A stretch of 64,000 bases of DNA from Devosia enhydra. Lineage in GTDB: Bacteria; Pseudomonadota; Alphaproteobacteria; Rhizobiales; Devosiaceae. The notes beneath the pieces were generated by a model. That model ran no database searches, had not been told where the DNA came from, and worked only from the letters and a program-made list of their open reading frames with translations. The position numbers and the translations under genes were made by a program. The DNA is taken from contig NZ_FPKU01000003.1 of NCBI RefSeq assembly GCF_900119845.1, positions 489,990-553,989 of the forward strand, read 5' to 3'. Below are positions 9,154 to 17,657 of the stretch, in pieces. Each line of letters opens with the position of its first letter. Position 1 is the first letter of the stretch.

Positions 9154-10356
9154 TCAGCCTGCGGCCTTCCCGGATGCTGCGGCCTCGGCATCGAGCGCGG
9201 TGAAGGCATCGGCGAGCTTGCCGATGGCTTCCTCGATATCGGCGTCCGTCACCACCAGCGGCGGGATCAGCCGGACGACGTTGTCGCCCGCCGCGATGCA
9301 CAGCATCTGGTGATCGTCGCGCAGGCGCACGACGAAATCCTTGACCGGCGGGGTGATCTTGATGCCCGCGAGAAGGCCCTTGCCGCGCGTTTCCACCACA
9401 TACTGGGGAAAGCGCTGGGCCAGTTGCCGCAGATGCCAGGCAAAGAGCTGGCCGACCCGGTCGACCTCGGCAATGAAGCCGGGGGCGAGGATCCGGTCGA
9501 GCACGGCATTGCCCACCGCCGACGCCAGCGGATTGCCGCCATAGGTCGAGCCATGTGTGCCCGGCACCATGGATTTGGCGACTTCGGCCGTCGCGAGGCA
9601 GGCCCCGAGCGGAAAGCCGCCGCCGATGCCCTTGGCCACCGCCATGATGTCGGGCGTGATGCCGCTCCATTCATGGGCGAAGAACCGGCCCGTGCGGCCA
9701 TAGCCGCACTGCACTTCGTCGAGCACCAGCAGCAGCCCGTGCGCGTCGCAGAGCGCCCGCAGCCCCTGCATGTATTCGGCCGGGAACGCGGTGACCCCGC
9801 CCTCGCCCTGCACCGGCTCGATGAGGATGGCGCAGGTCCTGGGCCCGATGGCGGCGGCGACCGCCTCGAGATTGCCGGGCTTTAGATGCTTGAACCCTTC
9901 AACCGGCGGGCCGAAGCCCTCGAGATAGGAGGGATTGCCGCCCGCCGCGATGGTGCCCAGCGTGCGCCCGTGGAACGAGCCGGTGAAGGCGATGATCTCG
10001 TAGCGATCCTTCTCGCCCTTGTCGTAGAAGTAGCGCCGCGCCGTCTTTATGGCGCATTCCACCGCCTCGGCGCCCGAATTGGTGAAGAACACCGCATCGG
10101 CGAAGGTGGCATCGACCAGCCGCTGGCCCAGCCGCTCCTGCTCGGGAATGGTGAAGGTGTTGGAGGTGTGCCAGACCTTTTCGGCGGCCGCCTTCAGCGC
10201 ATTGACCAGATGCGGGTCACCATGGCCGAGCGCGTTCACCGCGATGCCGGAATGGAAATCGAGATATCGGCGCCCGTCCTGCGCGAAAAGGCGTACACCC
10301 TCGCCCCGCTCGAAGGCGAGTTCGGAGCGGGCGTAAGTGCCGTAAAGCGCGGACAT
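9154..10356 (-). CDS. argD: Acetylornithine aminotransferase
   Basis: A 400-residue class III PLP aminotransferase that converts N-acetylglutamate semialdehyde to N-acetylornithine; such enzymes often also act in lysine synthesis. The Schiff-base lysine is K242 (AVAKGIGGGFPLGA), preceded by the LLVLDEVQCGYGRTG segment that binds the pyridine ring; the phosphate-site NSGAEAVE lies at 93-100. The ATG at 10356 follows GGAGGAAAT, so longer in-frame starts up to 10407 are rejected. First gene of the arginine cluster. Its promoter must lie in the 380-bp gap shared with the divergent gcrA. Confidence 0.95.
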   Translation of the reverse strand: MSALYGTYARSELAFERGEGVRLFAQDGRRYLDFHSGIAVNALGHGDPHLVNALKAAAEKVWHTSNTFTIPEQERLGQRLVDATFADAVFFTNSGAEAVECAIKTARRYFYDKGEKDRYEIIAFTGSFHGRTLGTIAAGGNPSYLEGFGPPVEGFKHLKPGNLEAVAAAIGPRTCAILIEPVQGEGGVTAFPAEYMQGLRALCDAHGLLLVLDEVQCGYGRTGRFFAHEWSGITPDIMAVAKGIGGGFPLGACLATAEVAKSMVPGTHGSTYGGNPLASAVGNAVLDRILAPGFIAEVDRVGQLFAWHLRQLAQRFPQYVVETRGKGLLAGIKITPPVKDFVVRLRDDHQMLCIAAGDNVVRLIPPLVVTDADIEEAIGKLADAFTALDAEAAASGKAAG

Positions 10357-10736
10357 GGCGGATTTCCTCCAGATGCAAGGTGTTGCAAAAAGGCCCAGAA
10401 AAACCAAAAACGCGCTGCTGACAGGCGGCGCGTTGGATGCAAATCATATGCCGCTGCGGACCTTCAAAGTCAACATGGCCGGGCAAGTCGCTGATCCGAC
10501 TCCGCTTCTGCCTCAAGCCTGCGACATGGCGGTCGTCTGAGGCTTTTCCCCGTGAAAAACCGGCAGGACTCTTGCCACGGATTCCGCCAGCCGTGTAGTA
10601 TGCACGCCATCGGGACACGATATCTCGTGTGGCATACCCGCTTGACCTACCATGTGTAGAGTACTTGCCATGATGTCGCCATGACAGCATGGGCTACGGG
10701 TCGGCCTTTGTTTTATTGACCAGGAGTTTTCGATCG
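10357..10736. other. Divergent argD-gcrA intergenic region (380 bp), no gene
   Basis: No coding region is convincing here. It holds three GANTC sites (10498, 10567, 10580), an inverted repeat ACACGA-TATC-TCGTGT (10615-10630) and CAGGAG (10721-10726), the ribosome site of gcrA. It must carry promoters for both argD and gcrA; I cannot place a good sigma-70 -35/-10 pair. Confidence 0.7.
10498..10584. promoter_or_regulatory. Cluster of three GANTC (CcrM methylation) sites before gcrA
   Basis: GACTC at 10498-10502, GACTC at 10567-10571 and GATTC at 10580-10584. GANTC is methylated by CcrM in alphaproteobacteria, and GcrA is known to bind and activate promoters holding methylated GANTC. Three sites in 87 bp upstream of gcrA suggest cell-cycle or self-control; this is inference. 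Confidence 0.55.
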
Positions 10737-11309
10737 ATGGGCTGGACTGAAGAGCGCGTCGAGCTACTCAAGAAACTATGGCTCGAGGGGCTGAGTGCCA
10801 GCCAGATCGCCGCAACCCTGGGAGAAGGCGTCACCCGCAATGCCGTCATCGGCAAGGTGCACCGCCTCAAGCTGTCCGGACGCGCCAAGCCGACCAGTGC
10901 GGCACCGCGCGTGCGTCCCTCCGTCCGGCCGCCGGTGCGGCGTCCTGTCACGCCCCAGAGCGCCGGCCGGCCGGCCCTGCCCTCGCCCCAGGCGACCATT
11001 TCCACCAAGCCGCGCGGCATGCCGATGAGCGGTAGCGCCACCGCGGCCGTCCAGGGCGCTACCGCCCTCAAGATCGAGGAAGAAGTGGTCCGCGAAGTCG
11101 AGGTCGTGCAGCAGCAGGCAGAGCTCGTCATTCCGGTCGAGCAGCGCATCAGCCTGCTCGAGCTCAACGAGCACACCTGCAAATGGCCGATCGGGGACCC
11201 CCTGTCCGCCGACTTCTACTTCTGCGGCCAGCATTCGGACGAAGGCCGCCCCTATTGCGAATTCCACGCCCGCCGCGCCTTCCACCAGATGGAAAAAAAG
11301 AAGCGCTGA
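10737..11309 (+). CDS. gcrA: Cell-cycle transcriptional regulator GcrA
   Basis: 190 residues. GcrA is an alphaproteobacterial regulator that binds sigma-70 RNA polymerase and activates promoters with methylated GANTC. The N-terminal DNA-binding helix-turn-helix begins MGWTEERVELLKKLWLEG and runs to about 47 (NAVIGKVHRLKLSGR). A Pro/Arg-rich low-complexity linker (50-110) follows. The conserved C-terminal sigma-binding part (150-186) has CKWPIGDP, YFCGQ and YCEFHARRA. The ATG at 10737 has CAGGAG ten bases upstream; an in-frame upstream codon at 10689 gives an atypical N-terminus. Convergent with phoB, with an interspersed repeat between them. Confidence 0.96.
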   Translation: MGWTEERVELLKKLWLEGLSASQIAATLGEGVTRNAVIGKVHRLKLSGRAKPTSAAPRVRPSVRPPVRRPVTPQSAGRPALPSPQATISTKPRGMPMSGSATAAVQGATALKIEEEVVREVEVVQQQAELVIPVEQRISLLELNEHTCKWPIGDPLSADFYFCGQHSDEGRPYCEFHARRAFHQMEKKKR

Positions 11310-11318
11310 CGTCAGGGC

Positions 11319-11376
11319 GTTCCGAGGCGAAGTGGATACCGCTTCGCCGTCCGGAAACGCGACAGGAGAGGGCCCT
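11319..11376. repeat. Short interspersed intergenic repeat, copy A
   Basis: This 58-bp stretch between the convergent gcrA and phoB genes aligns by eye with 63904-63960 (about 44 of 59 columns, including CGGAA-ACGCGAC-like core). It contains GCGAAG (11328-11333) facing CTTCGC (11342-11347), able to form a short hairpin. Similar short elements are frequent between genes in Hyphomicrobiales; family membership is not verified. Confidence 0.6.
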
Positions 11377-11437
11377 GGATCTGCGCGCCGGTTTCAGGGA
11401 AACGGCGCCAAGCCCCAAGCCCCCGGCAGCCTGACGA

Positions 11438-12133
11438 CTACCCCGAAAAATGTTCGTCGAAGGCGTAGCCGGCGCCGCGGACGGTGCGGATCGGGTCGGG
11501 GTGGCGGCCGCGATTGATCGCCTTGCGCAGGCGGCCCACATGCACGTCCACCGTGCGCTCATCGACATAGACGTCGTTGCCCCACACCCCGTCGAGCAGC
11601 TGCTCGCGCGAATAGACGCGGCCGGGATGGCGCATGAGATATTCGAGCAGCCGGTATTCGGTGGGCCCCAGATGCACCTCGCGGCCCGAGCGGCGGACGC
11701 GGTGGCTGGTGCGATCGAGTTCGAGATCGCCGGCCTTGAGCAGCGTCGAAACCAGGAGCGGGCTGGCCCGGCGCAACAGCGCCCCGACCCGCGCCACGAG
11801 TTCGGGCACCGAGAAGGGCTTGACCACGTAGTCGTCGGCGCCGGTGGCAAGCCCGCGCACCCGCTCCTCCTCCTCGCCGCGCGCCGTGGTCATGATGATG
11901 GGCACGCGCGCGGTTTCCTCGCGGGCCCGCCAGCGCCGGCAGAGCTCGATGCCCGAGAGCCCGGGCAGCATCCAGTCGAGCAGGATGAGGTCGGGGATGG
12001 TCTCGCGCATCACCTCGGCCGCTTCGTCGCCGCTCATGGCGGTGAGGACCCGATAGCCTTCGGCCTCGAGATTGTAGCGCATGAGTTCGACGAGGTCGGC
12101 CTCGTCCTCGACGATCAGGATGCTGGCGCTCAT
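11438..12133 (-). CDS. phoB: Phosphate regulon response regulator PhoB
   Basis: 231 residues. N-terminal receiver domain (1-120) with acidic pocket E9-D10-E11, phosphoacceptor D53 in LLDWMLPG and K105 in VVKPFSVPEL; C-terminal OmpR-type winged helix (130-228) with LGPTEYRLLEYLM and DERTVDVHVGRLRKAI. Phosphorylated by PhoR when phosphate is scarce, it binds Pho boxes as a dimer. Last gene of phoR-pstSCAB-phoU-phoB; the ATG is three bases after the phoU stop, implying coupled translation. Two Pho boxes before pstS (17587-17626) indicate self-amplifying control. Confidence 0.96.
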   Translation of the reverse strand: MSASILIVEDEADLVELMRYNLEAEGYRVLTAMSGDEAAEVMRETIPDLILLDWMLPGLSGIELCRRWRAREETARVPIIMTTARGEEEERVRGLATGADDYVVKPFSVPELVARVGALLRRASPLLVSTLLKAGDLELDRTSHRVRRSGREVHLGPTEYRLLEYLMRHPGRVYSREQLLDGVWGNDVYVDERTVDVHVGRLRKAINRGRHPDPIRTVRGAGYAFDEHFSG

Positions 12134-12136
12134 GGT

Positions 12137-12847
12137 TCAGATCTTGTGCTGGACCCGCTGCAGCTCTTCGACATCGCCTGAAAGCTGCTTGCCGGTCTCG
12201 AGATAATAGGCGGCCTCGGCGATATTGGTGGCATGGTCGCCCACCCGTTCGAGGCTCTTGGCGCAGAACAGCAGGTTGGTACACTGCGAGATCGTGCGCG
12301 GGTCTTCCATCATGTAGGTCAGGAGCTCGCGAAAGAGCGAGGTGTGCAGCGCATCGACCTCGTCGTCGCCATTGCAGATGGCGATGGCCTCGGCGGCGTT
12401 GCGGGTGGCATAGGCGTCGAGCGCGCCCTTGAGCTGGCGCAGGATCAGGTCCGAGAGGTGCTTGACCCCGTTGTAAAAGCGCGGATTGAGGCTCAGCCCT
12501 TCGATCTGCAGGGCGCGCCGCGCCACCTGCTTGGCCATGTCGCCCACCCGCTCGAGGTCCGACGCGATATGGATGGAGGTCACGATCATGCGCAGGTCGC
12601 TCGCCATCGGCTGGCGGCGGGCGATGATCGAAACGGCCATCTCGTCGAGCCCGCGATGCAGCGCATCGAGCGCCTTGTCGCCGGCCACCACCTGTTTTGC
12701 GAGGTCATGATCGAGCTTGAGCAGCGCCTGCACGGCGCTCGCCACGGCCTGTTCGGCGAGCCCGCCCATGCGCGAGATGTGCTGGGCGATCTGGGTGAGT
12801 TCCTCCTCATAGGAGGAGACGATATGTTCGCTTCTGTAGCCGGGCAT
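12137..12847 (-). CDS. phoU: Phosphate signalling protein PhoU
   Basis: 236 residues, all helical, with the two tandem PhoU three-helix domains (about 20-110 and 125-215). Each carries a metal-binding acidic motif: DLERVGDMAKQVA in the first and SLERVGDHATNIAEA in the second. PhoU couples the Pst transporter to PhoR and keeps the kinase off when phosphate is plentiful. GGAAGGGACGAG lies before the ATG. Placed between pstB (14 nt away) and phoB as in most proteobacteria. Confidence 0.96.
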   Translation of the reverse strand: MPGYRSEHIVSSYEEELTQIAQHISRMGGLAEQAVASAVQALLKLDHDLAKQVVAGDKALDALHRGLDEMAVSIIARRQPMASDLRMIVTSIHIASDLERVGDMAKQVARRALQIEGLSLNPRFYNGVKHLSDLILRQLKGALDAYATRNAAEAIAICNGDDEVDALHTSLFRELLTYMMEDPRTISQCTNLLFCAKSLERVGDHATNIAEAAYYLETGKQLSGDVEELQRVQHKI

Positions 12848-12861
12848 GGCTCGTCCCTTCC

Positions 12862-13683
12862 TCAGCCGATGCGGCCGGTGATGTAGTCCTGGGTCTGCTT
12901 GTGGACGGGGTTGGTGAAGATGTCCTCGGTCCTGCCCTCCTCGATCAGCTTGCCGAGGTGGAAGAACGCCGTCTTCTGCGACACGCGCGCCGCCTGCTGC
13001 ATGGAGTGGGTGACGATGACGATGGTGTAGGTCTCGCGCAGCTCATCGATCAGTTCCTCGATGATGGCCGTGGCGATGGGGTCGAGCGCCGAGCAGGGCT
13101 CGTCCATCAACAGCACCTCCGGCCGCGTCGCAATCGCCCGAGCGATGCAGAGGCGCTGCTGCTGGCCTCCTGAAAGTCCCGTTCCGGGCTCATTGAGCCG
13201 ATCCTTGACCTCGTTGAACAGGCCGGCGCGGCGCAACGAGGAGACGACGATCTCCTCGGTCTCGGCCTTGGTGCGCACCATGCCGTGGATCTTGGGTCCG
13301 TAGGCGACATTGTCGAAGATGGACTTGGGAAAGGGGTTGGGCTTCTGGAACACCATGCCGACGCGGGCGCGCAGCTCCACCACGTCCAGGCTGCGATCAT
13401 AGATGTCCTCGCCATCGAGGGTGATGGTGCCCTCAACGCGGCAGATGGGGATGGTGTCGTTCATGCGGTTGAGGCAGCGCAGGAAGGTCGACTTGCCGCA
13501 TCCTGAGGGTCCGATGAGGGACGTTACGGAATTGCGCTCGATGGCGAGGCTCACCCCGAAAAGCGCCTGCTTTTCGCCGTAGAAGACCTTGACGTCCCGG
13601 CCTTCCATCGCCACGGCGCTGGCGCCCCTGGATGCTGTGGGCCCGGCGCGGCCGGCTTCCGCGATCTCAGTCATGTCGTTCAT
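12862..13683 (-). CDS. pstB: Phosphate ABC transporter ATP-binding protein PstB
   Basis: 273 residues. ABC ATPase of the high-affinity phosphate importer. Walker A GPSGCGKS at 58-65, signature [16 protein letters not shown], Walker [14 protein letters not shown], and the PstB-specific [12 protein letters not shown] stretch after Walker A. The N-terminus (about 25 residues, Ala/Gly-rich) is longer than in E. coli, as is usual here. ATG at 13683 or at 13674 (residue 4) are both possible; neither has a strong ribosome site. Works with PstA and PstC on the cytoplasmic face. Confidence 0.95.
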   Translation of the reverse strand: MNDMTEIAEAGRAGPTASRGASAVAMEGRDVKVFYGEKQALFGVSLAIERNSVTSLIGPSGCGKSTFLRCLNRMNDTIPICRVEGTITLDGEDIYDRSLDVVELRARVGMVFQKPNPFPKSIFDNVAYGPKIHGMVRTKAETEEIVVSSLRRAGLFNEVKDRLNEPGTGLSGGQQQRLCIARAIATRPEVLLMDEPCSALDPIATAIIEELIDELRETYTIVIVTHSMQQAARVSQKTAFFHLGKLIEEGRTEDIFTNPVHKQTQDYITGRIG

Positions 13684-13711
13684 CTTTCAAACATCCCTGT
13701 CTTGCGGCCCG

Positions 13712-14998
13712 TTACCAGCGGCGCTCGAGGCGCTGGCGGAGGAAGATGGCGAGGGCATTCATGATCAGCAGGAAGCCCAGGAGCACGATGATGCCTGCAT
13801 TGGTTCTGGCGACGAAACCACGCTCGGGGCTGTCTGCCCAGATATAGATCTGCGTGGGCAAGGTGGTGGCCGCATCCAGAACGCCGCCCGGAGGGCTCGT
13901 GATGAAGGCGTTCATGCCGATCAGCAGCAGCGGCGCGGTTTCGCCCAGCGCAGCGGCCATGCCGATGATCGTACCGGTCAGGATGCCGGGGAAAGCCAGC
14001 GGCAGCACATGGTGGAAGATCACCTGCTGGGGCGATGCGCCCATGCCATAGGCGGCCTCGCGGATCGAGGGTGGCACGGCCTTGAGGGCATTGCGCGTCA
14101 CGATGATGAGGGTGGGCAGGGTCATCAGCGCGATCACGAGGCCACCCGCCAGCGGCGCCGATCGGGGGATGCCGAAGATCTGGATGAAGACCGCCAGCCC
14201 CAGGAGACCGAAGACGATGGAGGGCACCGCCGCGAGATTGTTGATATTGACCTCGATGAGGTCGGTCCAGCGATTGCGGGGCGCGAATTCCTCGAGATAG
14301 ATCGCAGCCCCGATACCGACGGGAAAGCTGACGAGAAAGCAGACGGCGACTACATAGAGCGATCCCACCATCCCGTTGAGCAGCCCGGCGATTTCGGGAA
14401 AGCGACTGTCCGGGTTGGTGAAAAGGCCCCAGTTGAAGGGTGTGGACACGCGTCCATCCGCGACGAGCTGGTCGAACCAGGCGATCTGCTGGTCGCTGAC
14501 CCGACGATTTTCTGAGGCCGTGTCGCGGCGGATGACGCCTTTGTTGAGCTGATCGATGATGTCGGCCGCCGGCACTTCCAGCGTCAGCGTCCCGCCGATG
14601 AGCGCGGGATTGGCGACGACCGCGTTGCGGACGAAGAACTGGGTGTTGTTGGTCAGCAACTGCCCGAGCGCGCGCACCTGGGCAGGGCTTTCCACCCCTG
14701 GCAGCAGGGAATCGAGGCCATCGGCGACAATGGCGCGCCAGTTGGCAGCGGCAGGGTTGGCCGGATCGACGGCATCCGCTGCGATATCGAAATCGACGCG
14801 GATATGGGTCTGTACGAAGGCCTGGTAGCCGCCCACGAAGATCGTGACGAGCAGGATGCCGAGCATCCCGATCGCCGCGCTGATGGCGGCGATGCCGTAA
14901 GCGCGCAGCCGGAAATCGGCGGCTGCACGCCGCTTGCGAAGCCGCTGGCGATCATAGGGCTGCGCAGATGCGGGGCGCGAAAGCGATGCGTCGGTCAT
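13712..14998 (-). CDS. pstA: Phosphate ABC transporter permease PstA
   Basis: 428 residues, longer than E. coli PstA (about 296) because a soluble stretch of roughly 180 residues lies between the first membrane helix (IAAISAAIGMLGILLVTIFVGG) and the transport core; this alphaproteobacterial insert corresponds to the DUF3333-type region. The permease core follows with the EAA-loop IREAAYGMGASPQQVIFHHVLP. ATG at 14998, with GAGG upstream, is preferred to an in-frame TTG at 15010 that would overlap the pstC stop. With PstC it forms the membrane channel for phosphate. Confidence 0.94.
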   Translation of the reverse strand: MTDASLSRPASAQPYDRQRLRKRRAAADFRLRAYGIAAISAAIGMLGILLVTIFVGGYQAFVQTHIRVDFDIAADAVDPANPAAANWRAIVADGLDSLLPGVESPAQVRALGQLLTNNTQFFVRNAVVANPALIGGTLTLEVPAADIIDQLNKGVIRRDTASENRRVSDQQIAWFDQLVADGRVSTPFNWGLFTNPDSRFPEIAGLLNGMVGSLYVVAVCFLVSFPVGIGAAIYLEEFAPRNRWTDLIEVNINNLAAVPSIVFGLLGLAVFIQIFGIPRSAPLAGGLVIALMTLPTLIIVTRNALKAVPPSIREAAYGMGASPQQVIFHHVLPLAFPGILTGTIIGMAAALGETAPLLLIGMNAFITSPPGGVLDAATTLPTQIYIWADSPERGFVARTNAGIIVLLGFLLIMNALAIFLRQRLERRW

Positions 14999-15006
14999 CT
15001 CAGGCC

Positions 15007-16386
15007 TCAATCGTACTGTTCGCGATATTTGCGCACGATGCTGAGTGCGAGCACGTTGAGGGCCAGCGTCACGAGGAACAGCATCAGGCCCAAGGCGAAG
15101 GCAGCAAGGGTCTTGGGATTGTCGAAGGCGGTGTCGCCGGTGAGCAGCGAGACGATCTGCACGGTCACGGTGGTCACCGAATCGAGCGGGTTGATATTGA
15201 GCGATGCGATCAGTCCGGCCGCCATCACCACGATCATGGTTTCACCGATGGCGCGCGACAGGGCCAGCAGAATGCCCCCTACGATGCCGGGCAGAGCAGC
15301 GGGCAGCATCACCTTTGTCATGGTCTCGGCGCGGGTGGCGCCCATGGCCAGCGAGCCATCGCGCATGTTGCGGGGCACGGCGCGGATGGCGTCGTCGGCG
15401 AGCGAGGAAATGAAGGGAATGATCATGATGCCCATCACCAGCCCCGCCGCCAGGGCGCTGTTGGGCGAGGTCGCTATGCCGAAAAGCGAGCCGGCGTTGC
15501 GCACCGCAGGGGCCACCGTGAGCACGGCGAAGAAGCCGTAGACCACGGTCGGGATGCCCGCCAGCATTTCGAGGATCGGCTTGACGATGTTGCGGACCCT
15601 GTCGCCGGCATATTCCACAAGGAAGATCGCGGTAAACAGGCCGATCGGTATGGCCACCATCATGGCGATCGAAGCGATCACGATCGTGCCGAGGAACACC
15701 GGCACCGCACCGAATGCGCCCTGACCTGCGACCTGGTCGGCGCGCATGGCGATCTGGGGCTCCCAGCGCAGCCCGAAAAGGAATTCGTGCACCGGCACCA
15801 TGCGGAAGAATGCCAGCGACTCCCAGATCAGCGAAACGATGATGCCGACCGTGGTCAGGATGGCGGCCACCGAGCACAGGATCATCGTGATCAGGGTGAA
15901 CCGCTCGAAACTGGTGCGGGCGCGGAAGTGCGGGCTGAGGCGCGAGGTGGTTACAAACAGCGCAAGCAGCATGACGCACAGGGCGACCACAACCATCGCC
16001 CAACCGGCGATCTGGTTCCAGCGCACCCACGTCTCGGCCGCCGCGATCACTTCGGGAGTGGGTTGGCCAAAGATCACGCCCGCCGCGACGTTCTTGATTT
16101 CGGACAGCAGCAGCGAGCGCTGTGCCACCGTGGTGCCTTCGACGAGGGAAGCGGGAAGGCTCGCCATGAGGAGGCTGTCGATGATCGAGCCCTGCACGAC
16201 CAGCCAGAGCAGCACGAGCACGAGCGCCGGCACGCCGACCCATACAGCGACAAAGGCCCCGTGATAGCCGGGAAGGGAATGCGCCTGCACCGCACTGTCC
16301 GTGGCAAATCGACTGCCCGCCAGACGCCCTACGTAAAAGGCGACGAGGGCGAAGACGATGATCGCGAGGAGCAGATAGCCGGCCAT
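15007..16386 (-). CDS. pstC: Phosphate ABC transporter permease PstC
   Basis: 459 residues, also longer than the E. coli protein (about 319). Three membrane helices and soluble segments (roughly 1-190) precede the transport core, whose helices begin near IGLFTAIFLVEYAGDRVRN; the EAA-type loop is MRDGSLAMGATRAETMTKVMLP. Both Pst permeases of this organism therefore carry N-terminal extensions, seen widely in alphaproteobacteria. GGAGACC precedes the ATG. Its stop ends eight bases before the pstA start. Between pstS and pstC lies a hairpin (16411-16440). Confidence 0.94.
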   Translation of the reverse strand: MAGYLLLAIIVFALVAFYVGRLAGSRFATDSAVQAHSLPGYHGAFVAVWVGVPALVLVLLWLVVQGSIIDSLLMASLPASLVEGTTVAQRSLLLSEIKNVAAGVIFGQPTPEVIAAAETWVRWNQIAGWAMVVVALCVMLLALFVTTSRLSPHFRARTSFERFTLITMILCSVAAILTTVGIIVSLIWESLAFFRMVPVHEFLFGLRWEPQIAMRADQVAGQGAFGAVPVFLGTIVIASIAMMVAIPIGLFTAIFLVEYAGDRVRNIVKPILEMLAGIPTVVYGFFAVLTVAPAVRNAGSLFGIATSPNSALAAGLVMGIMIIPFISSLADDAIRAVPRNMRDGSLAMGATRAETMTKVMLPAALPGIVGGILLALSRAIGETMIVVMAAGLIASLNINPLDSVTTVTVQIVSLLTGDTAFDNPKTLAAFALGLMLFLVTLALNVLALSIVRKYREQYD

Positions 16387-16410
16387 GACCTGGTCTCCGG
16401 GCCCGAGGAA

Positions 16411-16440
16411 AGGCGGCCGGTCCCGAGGGGCCGACCGCCT
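16411..16440 (-). promoter_or_regulatory. GC-rich hairpin between pstS and pstC
   Basis: AGGCGGCCGGT (16411-16421) faces GCCGACCGCCT (16430-16440): eleven positions with one mismatch and one G-U, nine nt after the pstS stop. On the minus strand it is followed by TTTCC, so it may act as a leaky terminator or protect the pstS message, raising binding protein over permease. Confidence 0.6.
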
Positions 16441-16449
16441 GTGTAGTGC

Positions 16450-17487
16450 TTACTGGTAGCGCGAGAAGTGCTCGCCACCGGCAACGGCGGCACGGGTGGC
16501 ATCGCGGTCGGCAGCCGGCAGCGGGATCAGGCCGCGCTCGGAGAGATAGCCGCCCTCGCCGAAGGACTCCTCGGAAACATACTCGGTGACGAATTCGTCG
16601 AGGCCGGGGATGACGCCCTTGTGCGCGTTCTTGATGTAGAAGAACAGCGGACGCGAGACGCCGTAGGAACCGTCGGCGATGGTCTCGGGGCTGGGCTCGA
16701 CGCCATCGACGGCGACGGGCTTGAGGGTGTCGGTGTTCTCATAGAGGAACGAGTAGCCGAAGATGCCCAGAGCATTGGGGTCGGCATTGAGCCGCTGCAC
16801 GATCAGGTTGTCGTTCTCGCCGGCTTCGACGAACGGACCGTCCTGGCGCATGCGCTCGCACACTTCGTCCTTGGCGTCGCCTTCGAGCGCGTCGATGGCC
16901 GGGAAGGCTTCGCAGCCATCGTGCATCACCAGCTCGACGAAGGCGTCACGGGTACCCGAGGTCGGCGGGGGGCCGAACACGGTGATCGGGGCGGCCGGCA
17001 GGGAGGCATCGATATCGGACCAGTTGCGGTACGGATTGTCGACGATCTCGCCATTGACTTCCACCTTGGCGGCCAGCGCCTGGAAGATCTGCGCCTTCGT
17101 CAGAGCCAGGTCCGGCCCCTGCTGGGAATGGGCGACCGAAAGCCCGTCATAGCCGATGAGGACCTCGGTGATGGAGTCGACGCCATTGGCCATGCACAGG
17201 TCGTATTCGCTCTTGGTCATGGCGCGCGACGCGCCGGTGATGTCGGCGAAATCGGTACCGACGCCACCGCAGAACACCTGGAAGCCGCCACCGGTACCGG
17301 TCGATTCGACGACCGGAGCGGTACCGCCGGTCATGGCGGCGAACTGCTCGGCAACGGCCTGGGTGTAGGGGAACACGGTCGAGGAGCCGACGATGCGGAT
17401 CTGGTCACGGGTCTGCGCGGCGGCATTGGTGGCGGCCAGGGCAGCGGTCGCGAGCACGGCGACGCTGGCGAAGGTCGAGAATTTCAT
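16450..17487 (-). CDS. pstS: Phosphate ABC transporter substrate-binding protein PstS
   Basis: 345 residues, periplasmic. Signal peptide MKFSTFASVAVLATAALAATNAAA-like, cleaved after about residue 24. The mature protein starts QTRDQIRIVGSSTVFPY, whose GSSTVFP loop binds phosphate, and further ligand loops follow (STGTGGGF; PTSGTRDAF). It belongs to the alphaproteobacterial PstS type. ATG at 17487 has GAAAGGAA upstream; an in-frame codon at 17571 would put junk before the signal peptide. Transcription should start from a PhoB-dependent promoter with two Pho boxes about 100-140 nt upstream. Confidence 0.95.
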   Translation of the reverse strand: MKFSTFASVAVLATAALAATNAAAQTRDQIRIVGSSTVFPYTQAVAEQFAAMTGGTAPVVESTGTGGGFQVFCGGVGTDFADITGASRAMTKSEYDLCMANGVDSITEVLIGYDGLSVAHSQQGPDLALTKAQIFQALAAKVEVNGEIVDNPYRNWSDIDASLPAAPITVFGPPPTSGTRDAFVELVMHDGCEAFPAIDALEGDAKDEVCERMRQDGPFVEAGENDNLIVQRLNADPNALGIFGYSFLYENTDTLKPVAVDGVEPSPETIADGSYGVSRPLFFYIKNAHKGVIPGLDEFVTEYVSEESFGEGGYLSERGLIPLPAADRDATRAAVAGGEHFSRYQ

Positions 17488-17586
17488 GGTCGTTCCTTTC
17501 GGACTGGATGTCGGGCGGATCCCGGTGCGAGGCGCCGGTATCTCCCGGCCGCCCGCTTTGACGAGGCGCACCCTATTTGCTCCTTA

Positions 17587-17626
17587 CCAATGGATTTATG
17601 ACAGCGAGGCAACGCTTTTATGACAG
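17587..17626 (-). promoter_or_regulatory. Two tandem Pho boxes upstream of pstS
   Basis: On the minus strand CTGTCATAAA occurs at 17626-17617 and again at 17604-17595, exactly 22 bp apart. With weaker half-sites GCGTTGC and CCATTGG between and after, this gives an 11-bp phased series, the layout of PhoB dimers bound in tandem. A CAAATA stretch just downstream could be the -10. It lies about 100 nt before the pstS ATG, in the phoR-pstS gap. Confidence 0.85.
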
Positions 17627-17657
17627 GCCAAGGCGTTGATTCCCCTCATCATTTCCC

